From assembly GCF_004193775.1 (NCBI RefSeq), contig NC_041003.1, positions 27,343,735 through 27,407,734 on the forward strand: DNA of 64,000 nucleotides, given 5' to 3'. This DNA comes from Glycine soja (lineage: Eukaryota > Streptophyta > Magnoliopsida > Fabales > Fabaceae). Position numbers and translations under genes: made by a program. Position 1 is the stretch's first letter. Each line of letters opens with the position of its first letter. Shown piece after piece: positions 34,880 through 46,894 of this stretch. Under the pieces are notes generated by a model, which was not told the DNA's origin, made no database searches, and was given only the letters and a program-made list of their open reading frames with translations.

Positions 34880-35094
34880 ATTTTTATTAAAAACGATGTT
34901 GTCAGTCAATAACAACATCGATTTTCATAAAAAAAACGGATGTGGACTTCTAAATATTTAATTTTTTTTGTTATTTTTATGATTCGACATCGATTTTGGA
35001 AAATCGATATTAACGTTGAGACTTTCAACATCAGTTAATAATCGATGTTGAAAGTCCTTAATAACTAATATTAAAAACCTATTTCCTAATAGTG
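34880..35094. repeat. CACTA subterminal inverted motifs and 3' TIR
   Basis: Repeated ACATCGAT/ATCGATGTTGAAAGT words on both strands, e.g. 34914-34924, 34984-34994 and 35040-35056, lead to the TIR ending CTAATAGTG. Such arrays are where CACTA-encoded proteins bind. Confidence 0.8.
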
Positions 35095-35633
35095 AATACA
35101 AGATTTCTACAAAAACAAGTTGCAAGTTGTGTAAGAAATGAGCAGAATGCTTTTTTTCTATTAGTCACTATAAGAGAGATATTATTTGCTTGCCCTCCCT
35201 CTATTGTTAACCTTCCCTTATATCTCTTATTTACACCTTAGGAAAAAATTTGATTCAATATTTCAATTCAAGTAGTGTTTATATCAGGGAAATGTTGGGG
35301 AAAGTAATAATAATAAGAAAGGTAAATTAAAAGAAACTGAGATTTCAACTTTAACTAGCCATAAATTCCCATTTAAGTTATACAATAATGAGAAGTAATA
35401 CCTCAAGAAGTGCTTTGACAACAGAAAGTGAAGCAAGTAGCAATGTCCAACTAATTACAAAAATGAATTTCTTACTTCCAAAACCGGGTGTAGTTGCTCC
35501 CCACCAACTTTTTTCCAAAACCGTTGTTAGCGCGTCCAACTAATTAAAAAAATGTCACCATTCATTTTTTTAAGACAATTTTGGAAAAACCGTCATTGAT
35601 CCAAGGACTTGAAAAACATTTTCTCTAATAGTG
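35095..35633. mobile_element. Second CACTA-like terminus
   Basis: TTTTCTCTAATAGTG ends at 35633 and reads CACTATTAGAGAAAATG on the minus strand, a CACTA TIR different from that at 35094. Subterminal words TTCCAAAACCG and TTTTGGAAAAACCG occur at 35480-35595. A candidate opposite end, CACTATAAGAGAGATATT, starts at 35166, but the flanking triplets (AGT and TCG) do not match. Either the element is rearranged or its true left end was lost when the first CACTA inserted. Confidence 0.5.
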
Positions 35634-37090
35634 TCGCTATTGTCTAGCAATCTAACTCCGAGATGACATTTTGATAGAGAAGTAAACCCCATGCGTCGAC
35701 TTCTTTTGAAAGAGGGACTCCATTCATCTTTTGAGTTATGGCTTTTATGAATCTGCCTTGGCAATCTCAAATGCATAGGTCAATCCCAAAGCATTGTCGA
35801 TTGCAGAAAATTTCCGCATCAATATTCATTTTAAGCCATCCTTGTGTTAGCGCCTTCCATTGTTGATCATGTTGGAATTGTGTTGCGCGGGTGGAGTGTA
35901 CAACAACATTTCTTTCTTGTTTCCATTCTTCAAAGAATTGGAAAGAAGAAGAAGAAATAAAGATATTGAAAGGAAGTTCAACATTGTCCCATATTCTTTT
36001 TTTTCTTCTTGTCCAGATTATACATATAATAATAGCCATTATCTTCTTCTGCTCTTGCTGTAACAAGTTAAGCAAATCAAACAACAACTTTTTAAGCATT
36101 TAGCTTCTTCTACTTTGTTGTGAATGGTGTTCCAGAAACCCACAAAACTTCCAAAATTTCGTGAGCATGTTTACAACCAAAGAATAGATGCCAATCATTT
36201 TCTAAACCTGTATCACATAAAGAGCAATGATTAGGACATAAAATTCCTCTTATTTGCAAGCGACATCTTGTTGGCAAACACTCTCAAAGTAGCCTCCATA
36301 GAAAATGATTTTTGGAGGAATATATGCAACCTCCAAATCTGCATCCAACTCCTTTTTTCCTTAAGATGGTCATTTTGAACAATGGAAGTTATAATACAAT
36401 GGTAAGTTGTCCTCACAATGTAAAGACCAATAGGGGAATATTTCCAAAGTTGATCAGCACATGCAATATTTAGCAAAGGAATAGATTGAATTTTCAGGGC
36501 ATCCTCATCATTGAAAAATTGATCAAGAATAATTTGTCTTCATGAATTTGTCTCATTATCAATAATAGAGTTAACAGTTAAGTGATCCAAACCTGGGGGG
36601 CAAAGACAGGATATATGGATTTTGTGTTGCTCTTGGCCATGGTTTTGTCCAAATGTTGATGTTACTTCCATTACCAATACACCATCTTCTACCTTCATTC
36701 ACCACTACCCGTGAAGCATGGATACTATGCCAAACATAACTTGGATTGTGCCCAATAGAGTGTCCATAAAATTCCCATTTGGAAAATATTTAGTTTTTAA
36801 GACTTTTGAAACAATAGTATCATGGTTGGTTAAGAATTTTCAACCTTACTTCCCTAGTATGGTCAAGTTGAAAGCATGAAGATACCTAAATTCCATTCCT
36901 CCATCCTCTTTCTTCATAGTCATTTTTTTCCAATTCAACCAATTTATGCCAGGAGCTACTCCCTTTTTTGAATCCCACCAAAAAGAATTCATCATTTTTT
37001 CAAGTTAGTATTCTAAGGTTGATGGCAAAGGAAAAACACTCATACAGTAGATAGGGATTGATTGTCCAACAGATTTAATGAATCATACAA
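35634..37090 (-). pseudogene. LINE (non-LTR retrotransposon) 3' fragment: RT end, zf-RVT, RNase H
   Basis: On the minus strand the order is RT C-terminal part (about 37000-36550), zf-RVT (about 36480-36180) and RNase H-like part (35880-35640). The RT part has NSFWWDSKKG, GINWLNWKKM and GGMEFRYLHAFNL. The zf-RVT part has WKYSPIGLYIVRTTY and WMQIWRLHIP, then a Cys/His-rich stretch. The RNase H part has GWLKMNIDAEIFCNRQCFGI. Many stops and shifts are present. The fragment ends where the CACTA-like terminus at 35633 begins, so that element interrupted it. The upstream half of the LINE is missing. Confidence 0.75.
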
Positions 37091-37548
37091 TATTTTTAAA
37101 GTATGAAAATGTGTAGAGAACATTTATAATTTGTAAAAACATTAAGTATTTAGTAAAAAGTTACAATATTTTCCTTCTATGAAAACATTATAAATTATCT
37201 CTTTGTTCTCACTAAAGAAAAATTTTGGATCGATCATTAAGTTCACACCAATAAACTTTATCATAATAATCAAAAATTAAGTGACAAAATTCATGAAATT
37301 TGCATGCATTTAAATGTAATCCAAAAATAACTAATCAAATAAAAAAAATTATCGATATCTGTTCAAATAATTTAATGATCTTCTTATTGTGAGTGTTCAA
37401 AGTACATATATAACGGAATTGTTTATTCTTTGGACACAAATGTGTGTCACATTTAAACTTTTTTTTCCTTCTCTTGAAAAAAAGAGAACATACTTTTTTT
37501 AATCAATATCTATATAATAAAAGAGAAGGAAATTGAAAATACTGAAAT

Positions 37549-37655
37549 ACCCATGGCTGAGAGGTTGACAGCTGTCCAAAATTTTGGTTTTTTGGTCAAA
37601 ATACCCATAGCTGAGAGTTTGACACCTGTCCAATTTTTTGGTTTTTTGGTTTTTT
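37549..37655 (+). repeat. About 54-bp tandem duplication near the Helitron 5' end
   Basis: ATACCCATGGCTGAGAGGTT and ATACCCATAGCTGAGAGTTT start two adjacent copies, each ending in a TTTTTTGGT run. Confidence 0.85.
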
Positions 37656-38508
37656 GGTAATTTTATGGCCCTTCAGCTTTGGGCTTGGTTTTCTGGCACG
37701 TGGATTGCTGCTTTTTGTTGTGTTGGTTCTAATAATGCAGTTTCAATTTTCCTTTGTTGACACGTCCATGCTTGATTTATTTAATGCTGCCACGTGCTCT
37801 GCTGATTTTGTTCTTGGTGTGAGGTTGTGCTTTTGGGTTGGTCATTCCGGGTTTTATTCACTTGCCTCTCTTCTTCCTCTTTCGTTGCTTCTGTAGTTCA
37901 AGGTGGGATTGTTGTGCATGTCTCTTTTCCTCTCTTTTTTTCCTTCCTTCTATCTTTTTCAATAATTTGTCATCGTTTTCCTCCGCAGGAAAGAGATTCG
38001 TGAAGCCATCGAAGGTTACAAAGGATATACATACTGATCGTGTAAGCCCCTTTTGCTTATCGTTAATCTCCAATCGTTAATCTATCACCATTTTTTGTCT
38101 GATTTTTTGTGTTTTTTTTATGCTTTGTTGTTGTTTTTCCCTAAAACTCATATTTTTTATTTTGTTCAGACTTTTACGGGAAAGTCTATGAGTTTTGATG
38201 CATTTTCCTCAGTTCTTAATTATCTGGATTTGCATGCAAGCTCTGCACCTCACAGTATCTTTTTGTGTTTTTTGCGATTTTTATTTGGATCAGGGTGTCT
38301 GTGGCTTAGTGGTATTTCGCGTTCAATCGCTTACAATTGGTCTCGACCCAACATGAAAATCGGTGTTAGGATCATTCACGCAAGTTCGTCTTACCGGAAC
38401 GTCTGTTTCTCGCAAAGGTTTTTTCTTTTCCACTTTTTTCCCTTCGTTCTATCTTTTTCAATAATCTGTCATCGTTTTCCTCTTTTTATTCCTTTTAATT
38501 TTCCCAGG

Positions 38509-38895
38509 CTATCAATGAAGAAGCATCCAACAGGAAAGTTTTTTCCCTTTTTACTGTTATGCATGTTTGTTTCATTGATATTTGCTTCTATTTGGAAGGT
38601 TTTAATTTTATTTGTTGTTATGCATGTTTTCTTCTTAATAATAGTTATTTTTCCTTACTGATTTTTCAATTTTGTTTTTGGTTCCTTTTTATTTTGTCGG
38701 GCTATCGACGAAGAAGCATCCAGCAGGCATGTTTTTTCCTCTTTTGCTCTTATGCATGTTTGTTTCATTACTATTTATTTTTATTTGCAAGGTTCTAATT
38801 TTGTTTGTTGTTATGCATGTTTTCTTCTTAATAATAGTTATTTTTTCTTACTGATTTTTCAACTCTGTTTTTGGTTCCCTTTTTATTTTCCCGGG
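38509..38895 (+). repeat. 192-bp tandem duplication in the Helitron
   Basis: GCTATCAATGAAGAAGCATC at 38509 and GCTATCGACGAAGAAGCATC at 38701 begin near-identical units that include TTATGCATGTTTTCTTCTTA. A third unit begins at about 38894 (GGGCTAA) and diverges at once. The hydrophobic ORFs across this T-rich stretch are not considered genes. Confidence 0.85.
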
Positions 38896-39954
38896 CTAAT
38901 TTTTTCGTCATCTTCCCCATATGGGTTGTAAGTTATGTGTTTGATGAAATGTCTAAATGAAGTTTTAGTTTTTAATCTTAAAAATTCATGTGCATATTGG
39001 TTGGAAGCACGAGAACAAAATTGCCAGTTGTGGAAGTGACATTACATTATCAATAATGACATTATATATACACTCTAATTTATTCAATATTGATTAATTT
39101 GTGTACTTTCTTTTTGTTGATTGAAAACCCTACTCTAAACTTTGTTCCTGTGGCATTTGTTTTTACTATGGTGTGCAGTGGTCGAAAGAGGCATGGATTC
39201 TGCGTCAAGATGTTTGTGCTGGGTGTTGCAGTTTTGGTATCGCAGGGAATGATCCCAAAGTAATAATTTCCCCTCTCTTTTTATTTTATTTTTGTGGTTG
39301 AGTCACGGGATTCTTCTCCTGTTAAAGTTGTTCATATTCAAAATAGGAAGCAAATTAGGTGACTGATGAAATTTCCAAAATAGGTACTTGCATACACAGG
39401 AAATAGGTACTTCCATGAGGGTCACAAATGATTAAAGTTCAATTTCATTATTTAATCTCTTATTCTCTTTCAGGTATTATACTATACAATAGTGTTTTTT
39501 TTAAAATAGGTTTTCTTTTGCATTATTCGACTGCTTATTTGTAATAACCATGATCAATAATCAACAAGGAGATTCACCAGCATAGATACAGATTTAAATG
39601 TCTTGAAGAAGAGGATAGAGACAGTGCATTTGTAATAACCTTAAGTTCTTTTGATAAAATTTATGTTCAAAAACCTTGGAGGGTTACTGGTGTTCTTTTT
39701 CCTGTTACTTTATTCTTTGAAATTAATGTTACTATTATTCAATATTTGATGCTTGCCCTTATACTGCAAAATTTGTGTGTAACTACAACACATCAGCCTA
39801 TTAAAGAGATATTAGAAAAGGAAAAAAAGGTATGTCTCTTTTTTATGTTAGTGTTATGCTTGGTATCTATGGGTTTGTCATTGCTTTTGATGGTAAGTTA
39901 CCGTTGGGTTGCATGCATAAATCTTTCCATAAAGTCTACATGCTATTTGCATGT

Positions 39955-41126
39955 GTTACTTTCTTCCACGAGCCTGTTGGTAGAGCTTCTGATGGTCGAC
40001 TTATCATAGATTTCATTGGTAAACCTTTTCATTCTCATCATTATGCTTTATTTCTTATTCATTAATTTGTGTCACACAATTGTTCAATAGCATGCTTGAT
40101 TTTCTATTTACTTTGCTTTCTTTTTCTTCTATCATTATGTGGTGTCTCATAACACAAGCTAATTAATCTTCTTTTGTTTGAGTTTTGTCATGCAGAGATT
40201 GGATTCCAGTTTGTGTTGTTATTGACCGACACAAGCATCTCTTTCCACATGAATAAAGCTGGGATTCAATAAGAATGAATCGTGAAGATTAATTTTGTAC
40301 ATATATCTCTGTTTATAATTATATTAATTATAATTAAATATATAGATATCAACTTATCTATTTATTATTCATAAAAAACTATAATGGTCATATAAAAAAT
40401 CTAAAATTTTCATTCACTGAAAACAAAATAGGAGAAGATCATATAGTTTTATTCGTTCAAAATAATGATATGGTTCCATTTATCTATGCAGCCCAGCATC
40501 TTGGTTTTCCATTCTTCAGTGCATACATAAACTCAATTGGAACAAGTTGCAGGCATGGAGCAAACTTAATTTGCTGCAGGATCATCAACCATTAGGCGCC
40601 AAAAAAGGATAGTCTTTGAGGGTGGCACTCCTTTCACTTTTGAAATACAGGTTGCACAGTTCAACCAGTTTAAGGCACGCATCGGAAAGTTCTTCAAGCA
40701 AGGTTCTTCCAAGATATCTATATACACATGACATAATATATTTAACTTAGCCTCTATTTCGATGATGAAGCGATTTTACATTTCTTCTATATCATCAAAT
40801 ATGTTAGTTTGTTAGAATATTAGTTTTTATTAGAGATTGAACTTATAACCTTTTTTCTTTTTCTTCTCCTTTCAATTCACCTTATATTTCTATCGTGAAG
40901 TAATTTTATGTTATATAATGCTACCTAAATGTGTGTTGGTGATATGCATGCAGAAGGGAGAAACTCCTTCAGAGAACACTTTCCTAGGCTAGAGGACTTT
41001 GCCAAGGCTATCTACATATTTGATATTGGAAAAAATGATATTGTTGCTGCTATTAACAGAGTGGGCCAGGAAGATTCTCACGCAGTCATCTCAGACATTG
41101 TGGATTATTTTGAAAACCAAATCCAA
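39955..41126 (+). pseudogene. Captured GDSL esterase/lipase gene fragment (three exons)
   Basis: Exon pieces are about 39955-40018 (TFFHEPVGRASDGRLIIDFI), 40492-40702 (AQHLGFPFFSAYINSIGTSC through FKARIGKFFKQ) and 40954-41126 (EGRNSFREHFPRLEDFAKAI, YIFDIGKNDI, ending FENQIQ). GRxSDGRLIIDFIA and FDIGxND are hallmark blocks of plant GDSL lipases. Exon edges keep GT-AG and split codons correctly: G plus CC gives the Ala of DFIA, and G plus AA gives the Glu of KQE. Block I with the catalytic Ser (GDS) and the C-terminal Asp-His block are missing. Exon 2 has a 1-bp frame slip after GANL (about 40569). It is a captured, inactive fragment. Confidence 0.85.
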
Positions 41127-41709
41127 GTAAAAACACCACACCAGTTTTTGGGTCTGCCACAGGGAGCATGGTTTCAAGATGGTGGGTTCGAGATTTCTGT
41201 GTTAGATTTGGGTCTACAAATTAGCAAAAACTCCACACCTGTAGATTTAAATACTAAGTTTAGATTTGGTGTTCTACCTACGATACTTAATGAATTATAA
41301 TTAAATTGAAAACCCATATTTTGGTAAACTAGATGTATAAAATAGGATATGTCAAGTAGTTTTTCTTTTTTAGGTGAAGTTTGGAAATTTCTATATAAAA
41401 AAGAATAGAGGGTTAGTCACCTTTTTTTTTTTTAGTTAATTAATAATGTTTCTATTTTAGTTATAATGTTTCTATGTTTACATGATATATTTTTTACTTT
41501 CTGTGTATTTTAGTTATTTCTCTTTATATTTATAGATAAAAATAAATTATACTATGAATTTCTTATTTATTATAATTAAAAATACTCTACTAACTTTAAT
41601 GTTGAGATTCACACGGGACACAAATCACGTCGGTAGTGCAATGAAAATTAGAAATTCTCCTTACTTGCTCTTTTTGTATTTAATTAATTAATTTATTTAT
41701 TTTTTTATT

Positions 41710-41713
41710 GTTA

Positions 41714-41767
<54 letters not shown>
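41710..41767. repeat. (TTA)n microsatellite, copy 1
   Basis: About 18 triplets, starting with a few TTG units. Confidence 0.95.
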
Positions 41768-41768
<1 letters not shown>

Positions 41769-42152
41769 GTGTTGTTGATTTAACTTTAGCAAATGTGTTT
41801 ATTTTTTATCTTATTAACTTTTCAACTTATTATATATCCTTTTTGACGTTTTATTTTTTAAATCACCTTTTTCTTTTTCAGTTAATTAATAATGTTTCTA
41901 TTTTTATTTTGCTGATTCCTTCCTGTATTTTTATTTACATAATATATTTCTGATTTTTTGTGTATTTTAGTTATTTTTCTTTATATTTATAGGTGAAAAC
42001 AAATTATACTGTGAATTTCTTATTTATTGTAATTGAAAATATTCTACCAACTTTAATGCTGAGATTCACATGGGAGACAAATCAGGTAGTGCAATGAAAA
42101 TTAGAAAATTTTCCTTACTTTCTCTTTTTGTATTTATTTATTTATTTATTTA

Positions 42153-42175
42153 TTTTGTTGTTGTTGTTGTTGTTG

Positions 42176-42233
<58 letters not shown>
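42153..42233. repeat. (TTG)n(TTA)n microsatellite, copy 2
   Basis: About 9 TTG units followed by about 18 TTA units. Confidence 0.95.
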
Positions 42234-42618
42234 GTGTTGTTGATTTAACTTTAGCAAGTGTGTTTATTTTTTATCTTATTAACTTTTCAACTTATTATAT
42301 ATCATTTTTTATGTTTTATTTTTTAAATCATCTTTTTCTTTTTTAGTTAATTAATAATGTTTCTATTTTTATCTTGTTGATTGCTTCCTGCATTTTTATT
42401 TACATAATATATTTTTTATTTTCTGTGTATTTTAGTTATTTCTCTTTATATTTATGGGTGAAAATAAACTATACTCTGAATTTCTTATTTATTGTAATTG
42501 AAAATACTCTACCAACTTTAATACTGAGATTCAGGAGACAAATCACGTCGGTAGTGCAATGAAAATTAGAAATTTTCCTTACTTTCTCTTTTTGTATTTA
42601 ATTAATTAATTTATTTAT

Positions 42619-42620
<2 letters not shown>

Positions 42621-42680
<60 letters not shown>
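42621..42680. repeat. (TTA)n microsatellite, copy 3
   Basis: About 19 TTA triplets. Confidence 0.95.
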
Positions 42681-43032
42681 GTGTTGTTGATTTAACTTTA
42701 ACAAGTGTGTTTATTTTTTATCTTATTAACTTTTCAACTTATTATATATCCTTTTTGATGTTTTATTTTTTAAATCAGACATATACAATAGCGAGTAATT
42801 ATATAAGAAATTATCTAATTGGCTTTAAAAATTAATAGTGAGTAATTTTAAATTTGTGGCACTTTAAAAATTATTTATTTTTCACATGGGAAAATGACAA
42901 TAATTTTCATTTTACATGTAATTATATTTTCTTTATTTCCTCTGAACAATTTCCCTTTTACCAACATTATAAATATATATCTATCTAATCTTCAATTATA
43001 CTACTCTGATTACAATTTTATTAACCAAGCGA

Positions 43033-43061
43033 CCCGTACGTACGCACGGGTTATATACTAG
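43033..43061 (+). other. Helitron 3' hairpin and CTAG terminus
   Basis: CCCGTACG pairs with CGCACGGG (one mismatch), followed 7 bp later by CTAG. The hairpin is the replication terminator of Helitrons, by family knowledge. Confidence 0.88.
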
Positions 43062-43465
43062 TTTCTCTTATTAAATTACAATATTATCACATTGATGCAA
43101 CAATTTGATTTTAACTAATTTTGTGTCCAAGATGATAAGGAGAAATAGATCTTAATTAATTCAAAGTTTTGTTAAAAGATAAGTAAAATTAGACCAAAAA
43201 TTATTTCTGTTAAAAACTTGAATATTATTTAATACATTAATCACTTATATTCAAATGTTGATGTAAACAACGTCATGGTCTAATTGCAAAATATTTTGTG
43301 GTGCATGAGCCGTTGGTAATATTCATGTGCAAGGTTTACACGTATTCAATAAGCATGCAAAATCATTGATTCTGGTGATGACAAGTCTCAAACAATTTCC
43401 ATCAGAAAAAGACATAAAAACCCTAGAGGAACCAAAAAGTGTGAGGGGCAAAACTGTCACAATAG

Positions 43466-43480
43466 CAGGCTATATATAAT
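43466..43480 (+). promoter_or_regulatory. Candidate TATA box of the USP gene
   Basis: CTATATATAATAATA lies about 60 bp upstream of the USP ATG at 43531, a plausible place for a TATA element and a short 5' leader. Not supported by transcript evidence. Confidence 0.45.
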
Positions 43481-43530
43481 AATAATACGAAATACAATTA
43501 TTGTTGATAAATTAAGCAAGTAAGGTTGGG

Positions 43531-45782
43531 ATGGAGGGAACTAATAGTAGCGGTGATAACGTGAGTGCGGGTGTGGTGCAGAGTAGGATGAGGATGAAGG
43601 TGATGGTGGCTATAGACGAGAGTGAAGGAAGCTTCTATGCTCTTAAGTGGGCCCTTGATAACCTCTTCACCACCATGGCCACTGTGGGAGAAGCATCATC
43701 ACCTGAAAATGATGGCATGGTGTTCTTGGTTCATGTTGAGCCCAAAGTTCACAACTATGTGTATCCCATCGGACCCGGTGGAGCAGGTTAATATCTTTTT
43801 ATTAGTATATTCTTTGTTATTAAGTTTAATTTATAAATTCATCACGAGATAATAACATGAATCTTGAGTTTATTATATTATTCTTGAGTTGGATCGGAGG
43901 CAGAATCAAATTTGTTTCTTTTGACAAATAACATTCTTATATACTTCCCTTCAACAGCCTTTTATCCTGCAACTGTAGTAGTGGATTCGGTGAAGAAAGC
44001 ACAACAAGAACGATCAGCAGCTATTCTCTCACGGGCATTGAAAATGTGCCATGATAAGCTGGTAAATGTCTTATATATGCATGTCTTCTTTCACTACATC
44101 AAAAGTCGGTTTTTTCAGTAATTATTGTATCTTTTAGCAACAATATATACAAATTATTATCTCTAAAATATTTACTAGCAATTAGATTATGATTATCGTA
44201 ATTGGTTGATAAAAATATTACCTGCAATTATAGTGATTAAAAAAGAGAAAAAGAAACTCCTTTTATCACCAAAGTAAAAAAAAAAAAAAACTATTTTAGA
44301 AGATGCTACACTCATTATATCCATACAACAAAGGTTGTGTTTGAATTACACTTTGGAAACTTAAGTTTGGATGAAATTCATTTTGCAAACTCAATTTGCA
44401 AAAGCAACTCTCCTCTACCTTGTATTTCAAACTGAGTTTCAAAGGAAAATTACAATAAAACTTAGTTTAAATTCTGACTGATCACCTGAAAATCAAATGA
44501 GATGCTTTTTTAATTTTTCTTTTTAGACATACTTTTAGACCTCCAAACTGAAAATCATAAAGTCACACAATCCAAGAACCGTTTATACACGAAAATGGAT
44601 TTGGAACAAATTTAATTATATTTTTTAAAAACTTTAAATACAGTACATTTTTATCTATTAAAAAGAATGCAAAGTTGTATTCACTAATTTGTGTAATATG
44701 ATAAATTATTATAAAGATTTTGAAGAAAGTGTATGCTTTCCTAAATTGAATAAGTTCAATTGAAGAGAGATTGATACATACAAACCCATTTATCTCTTTC
44801 CACTAGAGTTCTCTTTTCTCTTCAGTCTTAGATTAAAGAGATAAACATCGTACTTTTGTGGATCTTGTCATGGTGGACCCACAAAAGTTTTTTTATCTTT
44901 TCTAGTGATTTGGTCCAATTTTGGCATCTTTGAAGGAGAGTACAGGAAAATGATTTAGTGAATCAAATATGATGCCCCAATGAAAATGCAGGTGAAAGGA
45001 GAGAGTATTATTCTTCATGGAGACGCAAGGGAAATGATTTGTGAAGCCGCAGAGCAAATGCAAATTAATCTCCTAGTCTTGGGTAGCCGTGGCCTTGGCA
45101 CGCTCAAAAGGTTAGTGTTACCATGATTCTACTCTACGTGTACATAGCTTAATTTGGCAATTTATATTATAATATACTTCTCTTTTCATTCTTTCAAGTA
45201 TAAGAATAAGCTGTTCATCTTAAAGGTAAAATAAGTCGATGAGAAAATATATATTTAATTTTACATGATTTGCATAATAAATGAAGAATGCATTTCAATA
45301 TCCACAGTTTAATTATTTTTTAAAGGATTGAAATGACTTACTTTTAGTTTTACTTAGATTTACTCACCTAGATTTAAGTTTCTTATAATATAATAAAAAA
45401 AGGTGATAATTTAAGTTTAATTTGACCTCATTATTTTAATTGTGTAATTCTTATTTATCTATTAACTTGATGTTCAAATATTTAATGGAAATGTTTGACA
45501 TAGCAATGCCGTAGACTGTCTAGTCAATATAGAAATTTAAACATTGGATGTCAGCTTAAAAGATGAACAAAAAATTACACAACTCATAAAAAAAATAGAA
45601 TGACTAAATTCGAGATATGACTATAGTAAAAAGAATAAAAGTACAGTTTAAATCTATTATTTATTTTGGTTTCATTTGGTGGCAGGACATTTCTTGGAAG
45701 TGTAAGCGACTATTGCGCACATCATGCAAAAACACCGATCCTTATTGTGAAACCACCATCAGAGCATAGCAAAATGCAGTAG
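43531..45782 (+). CDS. Universal stress protein A-like protein (four exons)
   Basis: Exons 43531-43786, 43958-44061, 44992-45110 and 45686-45782. All introns are GT-AG and the total of 576 bp encodes 191 residues. After a short Ser/Gly-rich start comes KVMVAIDESEGSFYALKWAL (residues 23-42), the first strand and helix of the USP fold with Asp29 in the nucleotide-contacting position. FLVHVEP follows, then LLVLGSRGLGTLKRTFLGSV. That last segment fits G-2x-G-9x-G-S exactly (G151, G154, G164, S165), the ATP-binding signature of MJ0577-type USPs. It ends in PILIVKPP, the last strand. USPs are small cytosolic or nuclear proteins linked to stress responses; the ligand here is inferred to be ATP. The frame is intact. 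A Helitron ends 470 bp upstream. Confidence 0.92.
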
Positions 45783-46848
45783 CCTCAGTTTTTCTGCTTA
45801 TGTTTTAAGTACGCATCATCTATAATAAAGTGCTGGATTTATGTAGTTTAACGTCTTTTATCTCTAAGGAAGACTTTTTTAGAAGCTCAACAGAGATTAG
45901 TTTGATGCTTATTTGCACTTTTTGTAATGATCAATTATAATATTTATAATTTTAAAAGTTTGAATTTAAAACAAATTACGAATGACTTGTGTTATTAGAA
46001 GCTATTAAAAATGTTGATCACTTTTAAAATCTAGTCAAATATGCATGAGGCTGATGGTCATCTTTGTTTGCCTTTCTTGATGGCCGATGGTGAGTTAATT
46101 TTCTGTTAATAGTGCAAGTCATTCGTAACTAAGAAAGTGATCAAAAAGGTTGATGGTGAGTTAATGATTGAGAGTTATTCGCAAGGAGTTCAATCGGCTA
46201 AATAAGAGGTTTGAATTGTTATTTTTTTATATTATTTTTTATTTTTATGAATAAAAAAATTATCAACAATGTTGATCGCGTTTGAAAGAATTACTTGCCT
46301 TTTGATGTAGAAGGAAACTACAGAAACAGAACACTAAGAACTAAGAACATCGACAAACTATTATTTAATTCATGTTAATTGAGAATTGAGATATACCATA
46401 GTGGACCGATATATAAAAATTTTCATATTATATATATATTTTTTAAATCATTACTTAGAGAGTCCTCAAATTTCATTACAGCTATCACGGGAACGCTTCA
46501 ATAGATAATAAATAACGATTGTTTTTCTCTAAATTTTATTAAAATTGAATAAGATAAAATTCTAGGGAAAGAAGTAACTATACTAGAAATTAATATCTCC
46601 ATTTTTTGCATAATTGCACATTCATTTTCCGCTGGTAAATTAGAAAATATTTAACGGAAAAACTACTCGATGTTCTAAACCATACTGAACCTTTAAAATA
46701 TGTATTGAAACAAAAAAATAAGAATTTAGAAAATAAAATACATTATTAATTAAAAAGTTTTAATAGGTTTTAAAAATTAAAAATGAGAAATATCATTTTT
46801 TAAATGAGAATATATTAAAAGACTAGGTCACTATAAAAAACACATTAA

Positions 46849-46894
<46 letters not shown>

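Larger units (their letters stand above)
29048..35094 (+). mobile_element. CACTA (En/Spm) transposon, 5'-truncated, with a nested LTR
   Basis: The right terminus is intact: CTAATAGTG at 35094 gives, on the minus strand, CACTATTAGGAAATAGG, a legume CACTA TIR. Inverted subterminal motifs (ATCGATGTTGAAAGT, ACATCGATTTT) fill 34880-35060. Coding remnants in plus orientation are tnp2, a second transposase-associated ORF and a Ulp1-like protease, the content expected of large plant CACTA elements. The left end is missing: sequence begins inside tnp2 at WWIYPIER, abutting the gypsy LTR. Confidence 0.85.
41425..42790 (+). repeat. Tandem array of about 455-465-bp units with (TTA)n cores in the Helitron
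   Basis: AGTGCAATGAAAATTAG recurs at 41635, 42088 and 42553 (spacings 453 and 465), each followed by a TTTATTTATTT run, a TTA/TTG triplet microsatellite and TGTGTTGTTGATTTAACTTT. A partial unit precedes the array. The poly-Leu ORFs through the triplet tracts are artefacts of the microsatellite. Confidence 0.9.
37509..43061 (+). mobile_element. Non-autonomous Helitron with captured gene fragment
   Basis: The 5' end is TCTATATAATAAAAGAG, preceded by A (37508). The 3' end is a GC-rich hairpin, CCCGTACGTACGCACGGG (43033-43050), then TTATATACTAG, followed by T (43062). That is the canonical plant Helitron structure: TC...CTAG between A and T, no TSD, no TIR. No Rep/helicase ORF is present in its 5553 bp, so it depends on another element. 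It carries GDSL lipase exons and several internal tandem duplications. Confidence 0.9.

Noticed and set aside
37654..38854. Series of hydrophobic Phe/Leu-rich ORFs suggesting membrane proteins
   Set aside because: They arise from T-rich, tandemly duplicated Helitron DNA; no start context or membrane-protein family pattern.
41708..42835. Three ORFs starting with long poly-Leu runs, resembling signal peptides
   Set aside because: The Leu runs are TTA/TTG triplet microsatellites in a non-coding tandem array.
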